A stretch of 64,000 nucleotides of DNA from Steinernema hermaphroditum (lineage: Eukaryota > Nematoda > Chromadorea > Rhabditida > Steinernematidae): NCBI GenBank assembly GCA_030435675.1, contig CM059625.1, positions 4,278,001-4,342,000 of the forward strand, written 5' to 3'. The position numbers and the translations under genes were made by a program. Every line of letters starts with the position of its first letter. Positions within the stretch are counted from its first letter, which is position 1. The notes beneath the pieces were generated by a model, which was given only the letters and a program-made list of their open reading frames with translations, was not told the DNA's origin and did not search any database. This document shows, one piece after another, positions 36,215-49,999 of the stretch.

Positions 36215-38218
36215 TTAAACGAACTCATCGCCCGTTCGCACTGACCTCTGTGCTGAGCGACAACATCGGATGTCGGCGTGGAAGAAGAATGCTATCAAGG
36301 GAAACGAAATGAAGTAGAGGATGACGACGACGTCGAAAATTATGAGTACCACGAAACTGAGACCTTTGTCGAGGGAGTCATTCACTCCGATCATGTAGAA
36401 AACGGTGGCGCAGACGATGATCGAACACATTATGTACACAACTGAAATTGCATCAAATAAGATTTCAATTTCGCCATTATTGGACTTGTATTATCCTTAG
36501 CTATTATTTGCATAGGCTCTTCTGTTTTTCCATGTGTTTGGGGTCTCTTTAAACTGAATTGTAAAATCTTCTACCATCTTGTGGTTCCACAATAGGGTTA
36601 GGCTTTGCTTTGTATCACCCCTATGAATAACGATGGCCAATGTCCCAGTTGCTAAAGAAATACAGCGGAATTCAGTTAAGATCGGCGTTGGATACTCAAT
36701 TAAAGGCGTCGGATCTGCTTCGACTAGAGAAGTAAGGCGTTTGCCTACATAGTCTGGGAATTAAAGCCAGGGTATCTTCATAGGGATTAGCTTTGATTTC
36801 CGCATACTCACCGTTGTAAACTTGAATTAATTAAATGCAAAAGCTTTACAGATTCAAGGCTTCCAGAGCAAACAAATATAAACTTCAAAAGTATTAGCTC
36901 TTTCAACTTTATCAAATCCGCTTCCTATCCTTATTTTTCTGCACAAAGTCTTGCCCTCAGGGAACGCGAACCTTTCTGGAAGTGTTGTGATGTGTATGTC
37001 ATGGTTGTACGCTATTATATGGGTGAAAAAATGTATTAGTGTGACAAGTTTGTGGGCACTTTAATGGATCTTCATTGACACACGTGAGAATGCCATGTAG
37101 TCTAGGAAAGGCATGAAAATCGTAAACATTCTAGAAGTAGTTTGAAATCGCTCTCGGTATCCTTCGTGAGAATAGTTGCCATCTGTAGTAAAGTGATTTT
37201 TCTGAACTGTTACAATAGCATTCAGGTGTTCCTCCGATAACGACGTGCGAAGCGAATGGAAAAAGGTGATCTCATCGCCACCGGTCCGAAGGTCGCCTTT
37301 TCAAACAGGGTACGAAAGTCTAATTACCAAACGAGTTGCCATCTGATCTGTTGTTAACCGAAACATATCGATACCCGATACTAATGGTTCAGAAATCAAA
37401 AATATTTTCATGTTATACATAGTCCGTTCCAAATGGCATTCACACACACTACGCAATTCAAAAGATTCGACATCATTTTTGTTATTTTGACGCATATACG
37501 CCACTAATTCAATTCAGCCTAAATTAATTTTACCAGGGGGCTTCTGTCAGGACGTTTCAGCCTTGAGCATCTTTGTGTTTACATCGTTGGACTTCACGAA
37601 CCAAAGATCAAAGCAAGCATCGGGTTCCTCTTCCCTAATGGGACTTCCCTCAAATTAAGGAAGACGACTTACGAAATGTCGGATACACCGCTTTGCTCAT
37701 GTTCTCCCTAACGGAACGCACAAACAGCGCATCCCTCGTCTGTCGTGTGTACGGACGTTCCTGACGCTGTTGCTCGTTCACTTCAGGCACCTCCATGGGC
37801 AGTTTGCTCGAGATGGTGAGCAAGAAAAAGGCCTGAAGAGTGTATTTACGTAAAAGCTATCTGCTTACATGACTTACAAAGAGTTGTAGTAATGCAATGA
37901 CTATAAAGCTAACAAGAACCGTAATGTAGTGAACACCCGTTTTTCCGATCTTCTCATCAGACCGTTTTTCACAAAAGCGTCGATATACTGTAACTTCGGG
38001 AATGAAATAGGCTGTCAGCCTGAGGTAGATGTACTCTGTAAAGCCGATCAAATACTAAATAAGATCTTAAAATTTTCATTCCAAACGTTCTCCCTTACCG
38101 CCAGTATAACGATGGAGTAGGCGGCTGTTGAGTAATTACTACAGATCCATTTGTAGACGCTCTCGTACCATCCGCCGGCGGTTTCTCCTCTCTCGACGTC
38201 GGCATCATTCATAGCCAT
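36215..38218 (-). CDS. Four-pass membrane protein, unknown family
   Basis: Four exons (38099-38218, 37878-38054, 37673-37832, 36215-36441) give 227 residues in phase. The N-terminus is hydrophilic (MAMNDADVERGETAGGWYES), followed by hydrophobic helices STAAYSIVILAYLIGFTEY, HYITVLVSFIVIALLQLFAFFLLT, VYIMCSIIVCATVFYMIGV and FVVLIIFDVVVILYFISFPLIAFFF, with a basic/acidic loop (EVNEQQRQERPYTRQTRD) between the second and third and a cysteine pair (RCCRSAQR) near the C-terminus. An ATTGCAG acceptor just upstream of the ATG suggests trans-splicing. I do not recognise the family; four spans with short ends recall tetraspan adaptor proteins but no diagnostic motif is visible. The 1.2-kb intron 36442-37672 contains nothing recognisable. 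Confidence 0.75.
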
Positions 38219-40253
38219 GAAACATCTCCTCCGCCCTGCAATAAAGTCTATGATGCCATTTGTGAATAGAGCATTTCCTGAGTGATCGTCAAAACGAGTT
38301 CTGAGCAAAGCCGATTTAACTCACGAAAGTACCCTGCGGAGGCAGTGACACAGAACAACACCGGGTTGAGTCACGAACAGCAAAAGATCACAAATTCGCA
38401 ACAGTTGCCTAGAAATAGTTCCCACGCCGGCGTCGCATGCCTATCCCCTCTAGTCGTTCAATTGGATAAAGAGAAGGAAACGCGCAAGCACAGCGTAAGT
38501 AGCCCACGTTTCCATAGTGAAAGTGTGCAGCATTGATTCGCAATCCCACCCTAGTAGCTTATGCATCAAAGCGGAACAACACATACGCTTAGGTCATAAA
38601 CAATGTATTGCACAGTACGATATGCAAACGCCAAACGATGCAACGGATTACGCCGTGGACTCAATCGGGCAGGTCTAAGTGCAAGCCGCGCAATAGACGG
38701 AAAGTGAACACCAGACGCGATTCTGTGTTTGATTCGCGCGCCGGCGATCGGCGGCCAAACGGAAAGATGAAGGGTATTTGCGGTGTGGAGCTGTTTGGCC
38801 CGGACGCGAATATATATGTAATGTAAACATCATACGTGGAAATGTAAAAGTGAATGGGGTGGACGGCGGTGACGACGACGAAAAACGCCAGAAGGACATA
38901 CATATATGGGGACCTTCCTTATTAGGGAAGTCACGAAGTGCATGAATGTTTTGCCTAATGACGAAACGAAACTCTATAAACAGGTGTTTTAACTCAGACG
39001 CGTGAACTCCCAGGTGTCCCAAGACGTAGTGGAAGTAATTATATTTACGCGAGGAAGTTGGTGTGCTGATCAATGATAATAGCCGGAGGTTCAAAGCAAT
39101 TTTCTCTACCTTTTAACAGCTGCTGGAAGCTGAAGTCTCACCGTTATCCACAGCAGCATACATCGATGATTTGCGAATTACCGATCTCACTTGATCAGTT
39201 GGTCAAGAATGACACTCGACGCCCTTCGGATGACAGGATCGGCGAAGATCTAATGAATGTTGTTCTCGTTCATGTGTGATCGTCCATTAAGACGATCTTC
39301 GACTCTTTGATACATGACGGAGCTCACTTTCGGTAGCATTTACGGAGTGACTACGGTGGAATTTTACATCGAAAGTGTGAGATAATCAATGTATTATTCA
39401 AGTCGTCGCACTAAAGCAGTGATTGTTTTTGAGCGAGGCTCTCCTTCCCACCCAGTTCAGCTTGCATTATGCTTTTTACGTGTATTATGTAAGATCCCTT
39501 GAATCGAAAATCATGCTTTCTTAGTTCTCATGATGACGTCCCGAGGAAAGTTTCGAAAATATGAATCTTGGCTTCATATATAAATGCCATTTCAATTATT
39601 ATACGAATGAAGAACCTATTGTTTTTTGTTTGTGGCCAACAAAATCCATTCCAATTACCACGGCTGAAAACGTATGATTAATAGGGAACACGGAACAGCT
39701 ATCTCCATGCCAAGAGGAAGTAAAAAGAGATACGGTAGATATTTGCGATAGATGGCCATATCACAAAGAGCTCGCGAAAAGGCATGGTGAGATTTTGGTG
39801 CCCAAAGTAAGTACAAAATATCCATGTTGCTTGCTATTTTCTTATAGTAATTGCTACTTCGATCTCTCTGCATTGAAAACTGAAATTTAAGCAATCTCAA
39901 TCACTGACTGAACAAGGCGAGAGTTTAAAAAACACAACAACCGGCAAACATGAAATCTGACTTGTCGTATTTCATCGAAAGGAAGTGACTGCACATAAAC
40001 ACCGGGTTGTCGAAAATTTCTACTGAAGTCAGTCAACACAACCTGGTGCGTTGCTCGTCAGTATGATTCCGTGGAAATGGCGTTTGAGATTATGCGTGTG
40101 CCAAAGCAATCCATCATATTGTAGGGACGTAAACATACCAAGACCCTTTAAAAGTTGTATTCTAATTATATTATATGAAAGATCATTTACGTCAACGTAA
40201 ACAGCTTCTGCACTTAGACATGACATGCTGCTTAACATTCGGGCTTTACGTAA
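38219..40253. other. Intergenic region
   Basis: About 2 kb without a supported gene; short ORFs only. It should hold the promoter of the four-pass protein gene and the 3' flank of the oxidase gene. Confidence 0.5.
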
Positions 40254-41632
40254 TTAATGTTTCCCAGCACGTTTCCTAGTAAGACTGAACAACTCGGGGA
40301 CCGTCGCTCTTTCGTCGGCCCCTTGCGCTATGTCGGTAAGCATGCGTCCTACAGAGATGGCGAGTTTGAAGCCTGATCCGGAAAATCCTCCGGCTACCAG
40401 GATGCGAGGATCGGTTGGGTACTTTCCAATGGCGTAATGGCTATCGTTGGTCATCTGTGCAAAAAAAACAGCATATTACTACATCCTATTGACACGTACC
40501 GTATACACGCATAAGTCGATCTTCGACGGCTTGCTTCCATCAACGTCAGGGATGTATTTGGAGATGTGTCGACCGACAACCTCTTGCATCGCTTCGGGCA
40601 TCTTATCCAAAGGATGGTCCGGGTCGATTGGAACGCACTCGTCCAAGCAAAGCTACAAATGGGACAGTGAATATATACGTTGCCAATATGTCTACCTTTA
40701 TTTGATTCGGGTAATCAACTGGAGGAAGCATGAACATCTTAGCGTCTTCTTCTTCTATAACGACGACCGGGCAGTTCTTGTCCGCGTCGAATTGCTCATT
40801 GTTGGATTTGATGGTCCAGTAGAGAGTTCCGATCTGTTCGGCCTAGAAAGAGTGCGTTTTTAAACTGAGCGCTTGTAGTGCTAGATCCATACCTGTGTGT
40901 GTACGAAGGTGTTGAATCCGGGAAGGACCTTATTGAGCCATCCGCCAGCGGTCACAACAAGATTCTTGCAACTGTAGACGCCCTTGTTGGTGACAACATT
41001 TACACAATCGGTTTCCCTTTGGATCTCCTCCACTTTCTCTTCAAAATTAAATACCGCTCCATGCCTCACAGCCTCCATTTGGGCAGCCTTCATGCAGTTC
41101 TCGGCGAAAATGATTCCACCTTCCACGTCGACCACGCCAAACCATCCATCTCGATAGTGAAAATGCGGAAACGCTTTGTGGATTTCATCGCCTTTAAGGA
41201 GATAATGTTTTGCTCCATATTCGCCAAGGATTTTTGCGTATTTCTTTACAATCACTTCACTAGTGGATACACGAAGAAGGCCACACTTGCTGAAGTATAT
41301 GCGGAGATAATGGAAAACTGGAAATGGAATACTTGATCAATCGTTCCCCGGTGGCTTTTTCCAATTCATCCCAAAGACCGTATGACTCTTTCATAATCGG
41401 CAAATAAGTGCCGTCTCCATGTGAATAGCGGATGATTCGCGACTGTCCATGACTGGATCCATTCGCGTGGCCTTTTGCAAACTGCAACACAGTTTTGGAG
41501 ACTGAAACGACAATACGAACGCACCTGTTCGAACACGAGTGGTCTAAGGGAAGCGCGAGCGCTATGATAGGCTGTGCAAGAGCCCATAATACCGGCCCCG
41601 AGGATAAGGACATCGTGAATGTTTTTGGCCAT
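40254..41632 (-). CDS. Sarcosine/pipecolate oxidase-like flavoenzyme (PIPOX family)
   Basis: FAD enzyme of the monomeric sarcosine oxidase family, oxidising sarcosine, L-pipecolate or L-proline-type N-methyl/imino acids and releasing hydrogen peroxide. Six exons (41525-41632, 41333-41481, 40893-41289, 40696-40842, 40500-40652, 40254-40454) give 384 residues, close to the family's 390. Motifs: FAD dinucleotide fold VLILGAGIMGSCTAYH at the N-terminus, GSSHGQSRIIRYSH, VVTAGGWLNKVLP, the covalent-flavin cysteine in DLCVYTMTNDSHY, and the C-terminal VAGGFSGSGFKLAISVGRML. The vertebrate enzyme is peroxisomal, but this one ends in AGKH, which is not an obvious PTS1. TGTTCAG shortly before the ATG suggests trans-splicing. 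Confidence 0.93.
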
Positions 41633-44399
41633 TTGAGAAGATCTGAACATTATCGAGGTATAAGGAAGGTGCAAAGGAAAAATGGAAGTGGGCTCGTGAA
41701 TAATCGATTGGAGAAGCACGTGCAAAGTGACACCAGAGCGCAATCGGTGATGTGAGATCAAACCACACGTTCGAAGAGTGGCATAGGTCAAACAGCAGCG
41801 CGTCACACCACAATGGAAAACAGTCGATAAAATAGTAACGTCTTCTTAACAACAAGTGGCAACACTAATAGTGGTAGTTTCATTAAGTAAAAAGAAACAC
41901 TCTACAGGATTTAGCCGTGCAAAGATGACCAATGCACAAGGTGATCCCCATTCTGAAGAGATCCCGTTCTCCTATATGCCGGAAATGTCAATTTCATCGC
42001 TATCATAATCGAACTAGTCTCACACTACCACCACAAAAATGATATATTCTGTTATCTTTTCAATTTTGATAGAATCGCCGTCCGTTCGATCTGTTTTTTG
42101 GGTTAAGTGTCCGGTCATTCTTGGTCCCTGTCCCCCCTTGGTCCCCTATTAGACAGTCCCTGTAAGGCATTAGCCTACCACATCGTCTTATTATAAGTGG
42201 TTTCCAAAGTACAATGAAACCTTATCCCAAGCACGAGATTTCCGGACAGAGTATGCTTTCGCACTTTGCTCAAATTTGCTCATCCTTGATCTTTTTCCTT
42301 TTCTCACATCTGCTCATTTATATCCATCTTGTTTTCGATCTCTTTTCACTTCGTCCATTTCGTTTACGTTTCTCATATCTCTGCATAAATCAAGAACATC
42401 GACTCTCTGTCGATAACACATCCAACTGCAAGTAGTCTTATCTTCTTTGTTATTGTTTTTAAACTCTCTTTCGTTCAGAATAAATGTCACAGACACCGAA
42501 GATCGCGCCTAATTCGCTTTATTTTTCATCTTCAATTAAGTCAAAAAGTAATTGCTACGGCTTTGAGATATGGGCAAAGATCATGTTGTGTGTTTTTTGC
42601 GATTTCGGATGTCAAATTCTGTTTGCCATCTTTCTTAATTTCGATGTTTACAGCTTAGGCTCGCGAGATTAAAGATGCCTCTCCTGATAGGATGTGACGC
42701 ATGCCGTGTACGCAGAGCATAACATAACATCGTGCAGCATGTAGTCGATCAGGCCCTGATGGAAATGGTGCCTTTTCAACTTTTAAGAAATCGCTGTTTG
42801 CACATTGGTGCGTCCTGTTTTCACCGGCGCATGAAATGCGGCTTCCAGCATGCAGTGGAACGAAAATATTTGATCAGCTAATGGAAAAAATGCATAGTAA
42901 ACAGATTTAACGTGCTCAAAGAACAAAGTTCAGATGCGAAATCCGGTGTAGTTTCATTGAACACATTGCGGAACATGGAATTTCAGTCTGTCTGCATAAG
43001 GAGAAGCGCCTACACTGTCGAGAAACGGCCTCGTTTATCCAACGTTTACAAAAGCATCTCTCGTTTTCGGAAGTCAGAGCCTTGAGACGGCCCTCGATTC
43101 CGTTAGTAAGTTGATGATCCCTTGCATAGGGCGCTTCTTTTCCAAGAGGATGACGTAGTTTGTTCAATTTTCTTTAATGCGGAAGTTGTTATGAGCCTCT
43201 GATGACGTTCTGTACATAACATAGTGAAATCATATTCGCCTTTTATATCGAAACGCAAATCCAACTTTTCTGTTTCTTCTAAACATCTTACAAGACCCAA
43301 GATATGCATAGCCCCTTAGTCTGTAGGAATCGTCGAACGGTTGATCGACCTTTTGATATGCCCACAGGCCACTTGCTTCAACGTTTCTAGCCTTAGTGTG
43401 GCTCTAAAACCGAAACAACAAGTTCTGTTTTCGTACGGCGATCTGGCGATTGCGTTTTTTTCATTTGCTATGCATGAAATTAGTAAATGGCGACTTTTCT
43501 AACGTCCGGCAACAAGAGGGATGCGTGTAGATGTCGATGAAAGTTTTAATTTCGACACGGAACTCCGCGGCGGAGGCGGCATCGCTGCACTTAAAGTGAG
43601 TAAATGCGTGTGTGTGCCTAAACTTGGACATCCGCATGACGCATCTCATGGGACGAGGAAGGTTCTTTGACCTACAATTCTGCTTGTCCAAGTGGCCCGC
43701 ACCTTCTTTGCGTCGAAAATCTGACCCTAGAATTGACATTTCGAAGATACGCATGTTCAGCATGCCATAAATTTATAGGGTTTTCGATGTGTTCCGGCAC
43801 GCTCCTCTGAAATCGGTTCGAGACAAAAAAAAACAAAAACGGGTAAATACGAAGAACAACAACTGCTTCCAGTGAGCCTAAAAGGACCGGCTTTTTTGAT
43901 GGTACAACTTGTATAAGCATCCAAGAACGGATTTCAGTTGGCAATTGTCCCCAGCTGTCTACTGATGACAGAATCTTCATTTGCAGGTTCTGGAACATGC
44001 CCCTTTGAAGGATAACTATTATGTGTTTCCAAGTGACTTGTTCAAGTCCTAAGCTATCCACAGACACATTCTCCGAAGATTATTAAACCAAACTAGCGCA
44101 CAAGACTAATGCCCTTCCGACGCGGTCGACACCAAATTGGACGAGAGGATTTATTTTCCGCCGGCTGGAATGCAGACAAACTTTATAAAAAACCAAATTG
44201 CATTTTAGGAGTTTAATACGAGGGAACACGGAAGTTTTTGCAGTTCATTGGGGAATTGAATTACGTTTGGGTGTGATTTTTTGGAACTTCATTTTACAAC
44301 AGTAGCACGTACATATGATAGAAATGACAATACAATAGAAAAGATAGTGGACAGATATACAGTAGGTTGTTACTAAATGAACGAACACAAATCATCGAA
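41633..44399. other. Intergenic region
   Basis: No supported gene. An open stretch on the minus strand (43672-44067) has protein-like composition (e.g. SWGQLPTEIRSWMLIQVV) but no family match and no splice context; it could be a decayed gene or transposon piece. Confidence 0.45.
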
Positions 44400-45180
44400 T
44401 TAGATATTCTCCGAGTTGCCAATCGACTTGCGTCCGTTTCCGGCGACCTCCTTCTGGCGCTTCATGTACCCAGCACGCATGTGATGCACCACGGCGTGCA
44501 CCATGCGCTGCCAGGCGTTCGAAATTTGTCGCTTCTGATCGGGCGAAGTGACGATCTCGGCCAGCGTCTCATCGACCACTTCCGTGATGCAAACCTAACA
44601 TATGGCCAACGGTAATTCGATATGGTGCAATTGAAACATGCCATGAAAATGTCCCAGAACACGGAGTGGAAACCACGCGCGATGAAGTCGACATGACGAG
44701 CGCCCAGTTGACAGCAAGTGGCTTCGAGCTTCTTCTCGTCCAGTCCGGAACCAACGATCAGCTGCTTGAAGAAGGCCTCGATCTGCACGGGGATCTTCAT
44801 AAATGTTGCATTGTCCTCCGGCTTCTCGTTGTCCGTGACGCCAAACGATTTCTGCAAGTGGCAAATGCATAATAAGGCGAAACATGCGTCATCAGTGATC
44901 TATGGAGGTGGCTATGATGAATGACTACCTTGATGGAGTTACTGCGCTGCGCCGAGCGGAGCCAGACGGTGCGGAAGAGCTGAGGGTGGTGCTTGAGGAT
45001 TCTGAATTCAATGAAATGCATTGGGTTTCGCACAAGTGGACTTTTAACATACTCCGGAAAGATTTGAATCACCAATTTGCGCTCTTTTTGACTCATCGGC
45101 GTGACATCGACGTTGGCGATCAACTTCAGCTCGTCGGTGGGACTGGCCTTTCCACGAATGGTCGAGAGCAAACCCATCAT
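44400..45180 (-). CDS. Globin
   Basis: Haem-binding globin-fold protein; C. elegans has over thirty, mostly redox or gas sensing. Three exons (44929-45180, 44642-44851, 44400-44594) give 218 residues, with N- and C-terminal extensions around the fold. The F-helix region CCQLGARHVDFIARGFHSVFWDIFM supplies the proximal histidine, and HPQLFRTVW and IPVQIEAFFKQLI fit the C and E helices. The E7 position appears not to be histidine (FMKIPVQI). The C-terminal part has MVHAVVHHMRAGYMKRQKEV and a polar tail. Intron 2 (44595-44641, 47 nt) is GC-AG: ATG|GCATGT...TTAG|GTT. Reading through it would also stay open for some codons but then breaks the H helix. CTTCCAG 8 nt before the ATG is a likely spliced-leader site. 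Orthology to a particular glb gene is not clear. Confidence 0.85.
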
Positions 45181-48100
45181 TTTCTAGTCTGGAAGTGTGC
45201 ATGTCAAGAGGTCGTTGTTTGTATCATTTGTATACACGCATCCCAATATTACTAGATTTACTCAATGATACAACTAAACTGCTAAGCTCAGAAAATAATC
45301 TTGTAGAAGTGAGGCGGCCTATAAAGAGATGAGTTCGAAACCGACCAGCGGAACCGGAGTGCCTCGGGAGGGGCAACGTCCTCTGCAGACGGTCCGCAGG
45401 GTGCCGCCTCCCGTGGTTGTTTATCTGCGCGCGGTGTTAAGTGCCGACTAACTGAATGAGTAAATAGTGAATCCGGAAAGGAGGCGCGGTTGAAATCCAT
45501 TAAAGTGACTGCTTGGAGACTCCCCCCTTGTGTTCGTGGAATCGTCTTGGCCATCATCCGAAAATGAGCAGCAATTCAGCGGACAAAGTCAAACTAGAGA
45601 GTTCCCGCACAAGTTTTCTTCAAATGAGCACGCATCACCAGAAGGCGCGCATCTCGAAACGGCGTCGACGGATGCGTGCTCGAAGTGATCAGCGCCCAAA
45701 GGGGTAATTGCTAGCTGGAATGCACCGTAATCCCTGGAACATGCTCAATTTAGCACTGTGGGCGTGTGATCGACGAATCGGTGCGGCTTCCTCCTTTGAT
45801 GAAGTAACAGATTCCGCTAGGAAGCCGACCGGCGCCGCCGATACAAAGGCCGATGAAGCCGAATGATCTATTGAAATTACAACGCCTCGAGGTGTCTACC
45901 GCCCCGGACAAGAACTAATCGCGCGCGCAAGAGCCTCCGCCTCCTGACGGCGGCCCGCGGACAATGTGTCACTTTTGGCGTTGTTGCAATGTGCACGCGA
46001 AGACCGAAAATAAGGCGTCGTTCTTGTAACTGGCCCGGGGTGCCACAAAAAGAACGCCAGGATGATGAATGAATTAACTCATTTCGACGAGTTATTAATC
46101 AAACGTGTCAACCGCTTTCGGCACATATGTATTATCCGCTTCTGGCCCATGGCGACTGCAGATTTTCGGGAAGTCTCCGAAAGGTCGATGAGATTACTTC
46201 GGAAATCGCATAATTGGGCGAGTCACACAACTTCACGTATAACTCGACGATCAACAAGCACCACTGCAACCGAGACAACGTGTTCACCTCCGTCTAGGGT
46301 TGAAGTACTTCCTGACGTGCACGACTATCCGGAAATACTAACGTCTTGTTTTGTGTGTCTCCAGCTATTAAAAAGAACAATTAGGGTTTGAAAATTGGAC
46401 AGAAAAACCGCCGCACTTCGGAACAGCCCGTGACGAGTGGTACTTAGGAACGCTGATAAACAGAATTCGTTGAACCTCTTGAAGCTAGGACGACACAAGT
46501 TTCAACTTCGAACTTCGCAAGGTCGAGAATGAACTCGTCAAGGGTGGCTCTTGAGACGATATCTTTTCAAAAAGGAAACAACGGTCCGTCAAGAGGTAAT
46601 TGATTCAATTAAAGGCTAAAATTCTTCTACTCACGCATCCCACAACCATACGACCACTTGCCCGTGAAGTGCCAAGAGCTTATAATTAATATTACATGAA
46701 AGACGCGCAACTCAATCGAAAACACGTCGTTGAATAGCAAGTTCGGAAAAGGCATAGTTAAGCGTGAGATACCGTAGCATTGAATGCGGAAGAAGTCGGC
46801 ATTACATGTTGTCTATCCGATAATCACAGTGAATTGGCTCGCCGCGAAGGTCACGGGTACCGGCAGGTTTCAGGAACAAATTAGCAAAATAGCATGTTGG
46901 CTACGTGTACGTATCATGCCTACACCTCAAATCGGTTCCGAGTGTAGATATAAGGTCATACTTAACCAATTTTCGGGGCAACCTTGGTCTTTGAGTGACG
47001 AGCATATCCATCTTTGTCAATAACAAAAAGAAATTAACTCAAAAAGATCACTGAAAGGTCAAAGCGCTAAAATGTGAATAAACGGAGGTCATTGTTGAGT
47101 TCTGAACTATCATTATTACTTTTTATGGGGACGGGACTTTGAACGGAGATGCTACATAACCCATTCGTTCACATGTGAATATTTTTCCCAAGATTTAGTT
47201 AGCACTTGGCATAGTTGAGCATGATTTTTTCATTTGAACTCAAAGGACAAAAAAGCTGAATAGCAAATCGAAAGAGAATTTATGATTGACGACAAAGACG
47301 AAAAAGAGAACTTCAATGATTTAAGACCCTCCAAATTGAGAGAAGACTCTAGACCGCATAATCCTATAGAAACGTGGTCACAGTCAATTATACAGTACCC
47401 CTAGCAATTTCTATGGACCTTAGATTCACGTTAAAGGGTACATACGTTATTCTTTCAGTACGAAGTTCACCTCAAATAGCGGCCAAAGTTGCGTTTTTGG
47501 CAAATGAAAAGCATCAATTTGCGAGAAGTAAGCCTTAAGAATCGAGTTAAATCCAACCATGCGGGTCTTTTCCCCACCATGCGACACCGAACTCCAATCA
47601 GACAGGCGAAAAACAATCATTGGAACTCCAAACGTAGTCGAAATAGCGAAAATACGTTAACTAACCGATCTCGATTTGTATTCGCGTGTGGTCGTCATTC
47701 TCGCACGGCCCACAATGCCTTTTACTTATGTGAAAAAAAAGATAGAAAGGACCCAAAGGCGAAAATATGACATTATGGTACGTCCTATGTGACAAAATGC
47801 ACGTTGTTGCTCATCCAGACAAGCACTGCAAATTATGTTATCCGTTTTTGGGAGCGGCCGCAAACTGATCGGACGTTGTTTGTTTCTTGTTCCCAGAAAA
47901 GAAGAGGAGGACGAAGTGCGCCACGAGCGAGGATAGTCATTAGGAGCTTAGCGTCGGTTGGACCCATCAGACCGACTTACTGAAAGACCGAAAACTCAGC
48001 GTGTCTACTGCTACTTTTCGGGGGCGGCGCCGCGTTATGAAGCTGTCAGAAACAAGGACACGGCGTCACTGTCAACATGCCGAAAACACAATGAGCGCGT

Positions 48101-48600
48101 TGGACTTTGAAAAATATAATTTATTAACAAGAGAAACATGTCCTCGACACTCAACAATGCAATGCGGCCTCTAGCCCTAGACGTTCTTTATACGGCCACT
48201 CAATGATCTCACCTTGTCGTTTGGAAATCTCAGCGATGATTAGTATTAAGAAATCGAATGTCAAATGACATTTAACAGTAAATCTTCTAAATCTTCTTTA
48301 AAAACCCTAAATGTAGCAGCTCTTTTAGTCGTTTGTTCGCATGGTTACAAAATGGTACTTTTAGGTGGACGCTCCAAATGTGGCATATTTACGACAGTCA
48401 GATTAATCAACAATGTTTTGAGACGCAAACGAAGCGAGAAGTGCATGCGCGTAAATATAGAACATGGCACCTTGTCACGATATCCTTTTAGTTAATCTGG
48501 TTAAATAGGAACAAATAAGTTTTTTACTGCAAAGAGATAGCGGGAAAGGTAGTGGATATTCAAAAAGATAGTGGGAAATACACTCCTTCAAATGTTACGA
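45181..48600. other. Gene-poor stretch, proximal part
   Basis: No supported coding exon. The part 45.3-46.0 kb is GC-richer with short ORFs of no recognisable content and should contain the globin promoter. Nothing else visible. Confidence 0.45.
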
Positions 48601-49654
48601 TATATGGCCATATATTATTTTTCGAACTATAACGAGGAAGTCTGTTGCAACAAATGGGTCTGCATCGACCAGAACATGTGAACTTCGCAGTGGCGCCGAT
48701 CTGCCTGCAAATTAGCAGGGAAATATTTTGCATAGAACTTAAAAAATACCTTTGAATAGTGGAAACATAGAGCTAAAGCCACATATGTGTGATATTGGCT
48801 CTCTTTTGTGCCATAATAGTTGTCTTGCATGGTAAAATACCGTTGGTTCAAGAGATAAAACTGGTCCTACAACTAAAAGTTACAGGTGTCATTTATCTAT
48901 CTTGTGCTTATGTAGCTTTTACGAATATGAAAATCGAAAGGTTTCGTAGAAAGCAACGGTTGTAGTCGATACAAAGTGACGTGATTGTCTGAGTTTGCCG
49001 ACGCCTTGTTATTAAAACTTAACTCACAGCCTACAAAGCGTATACCTTGCCGGAAAACAAGCTTTTGATGATTTCTAGTACAGAGGCTCTTGTTAGTACA
49101 GAATATTAATATCTCTAAGGAACGTACCCTATAAATAGACGTTTACGACTACTGTATACACCACTCTTTACACAACGTTCGATACGTCCACTAAAGTCGA
49201 TCTGATTTTTTAGGTGCGTCAACCTTCAGCCACTAATTTGATCGGCAACCAGTGATGATGTTCTCCAACTGGCGTTCATGAATAGGGACTAATCTACTTA
49301 ACGAAGTGCTGACATGAGTACCAAATATGAAAGGGCAAAAGAGAGACAAAGAACGCCCTTCGAAGAACTACTTCTAAGGCCCAATTAATTACGTAAAGAA
49401 GCGAATTGAACGTTGTACTCATGCAACGGAAAGACTTGCCAACACATTTCTGATACTGATCTTGCATGGGAATTTCCACCGAAGCGTTGCAATAACAAGG
49501 CTGATTTGTGGGAATTGTAACTTCAGCATTGTGACGTTGTATACAAAGAATTACGAAGACAATAGAATTCCACCGGCTGGCTTGAGTCAGCGGGACTTGC
49601 TTTCATTGATGTCTCTTTGTTAGAAAATGATACAAAGCAGGCAACAATTACAAA

Positions 49655-49731
49655 ATAGGTCCCAAACTGTCCCATGTCGATTAGGCTGAGACATAGACAT
49701 GGCAGAGTGTAGTAAAGCCTCATAATTTTCA
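49655..49731 (-). repeat. Left arm of inverted, coding-like repeat
   Basis: On the minus strand it reads ENYEALLHSAMSMSQPNRHG and then GTVWDL. It pairs with 50000-50078 on the plus strand at about 70-80 percent by eye. Confidence 0.55.
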
Positions 49732-49999
49732 TCTATGTCCTTGACGACACAAAATATACGGTATTGTGATCCGTCTGTGTCGTTTTTCGAGAGCTTTTCT
49801 AAGGATTTCGACATTTAGGGCGAAAATCAACATCTAAATTTACTGGTGTGTCGTTGTAGCAAGAATACGGGTCAAAAAAAGACAGAGACTGACAAGAACC
49901 GGATATTTTGGGGCTTAGGGAAATTGCACCAGGAGACCTTATAATTGCAAATGACAGAATCAACAATGAAATATAGATTAGCCGCCCTCATTCATCGCT

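Noticed and set aside
43672..44067. 131-codon minus-strand ORF as a gene
   Set aside because: Protein-like in places but without a family, start context or partner exon; mentioned only as possible relic.
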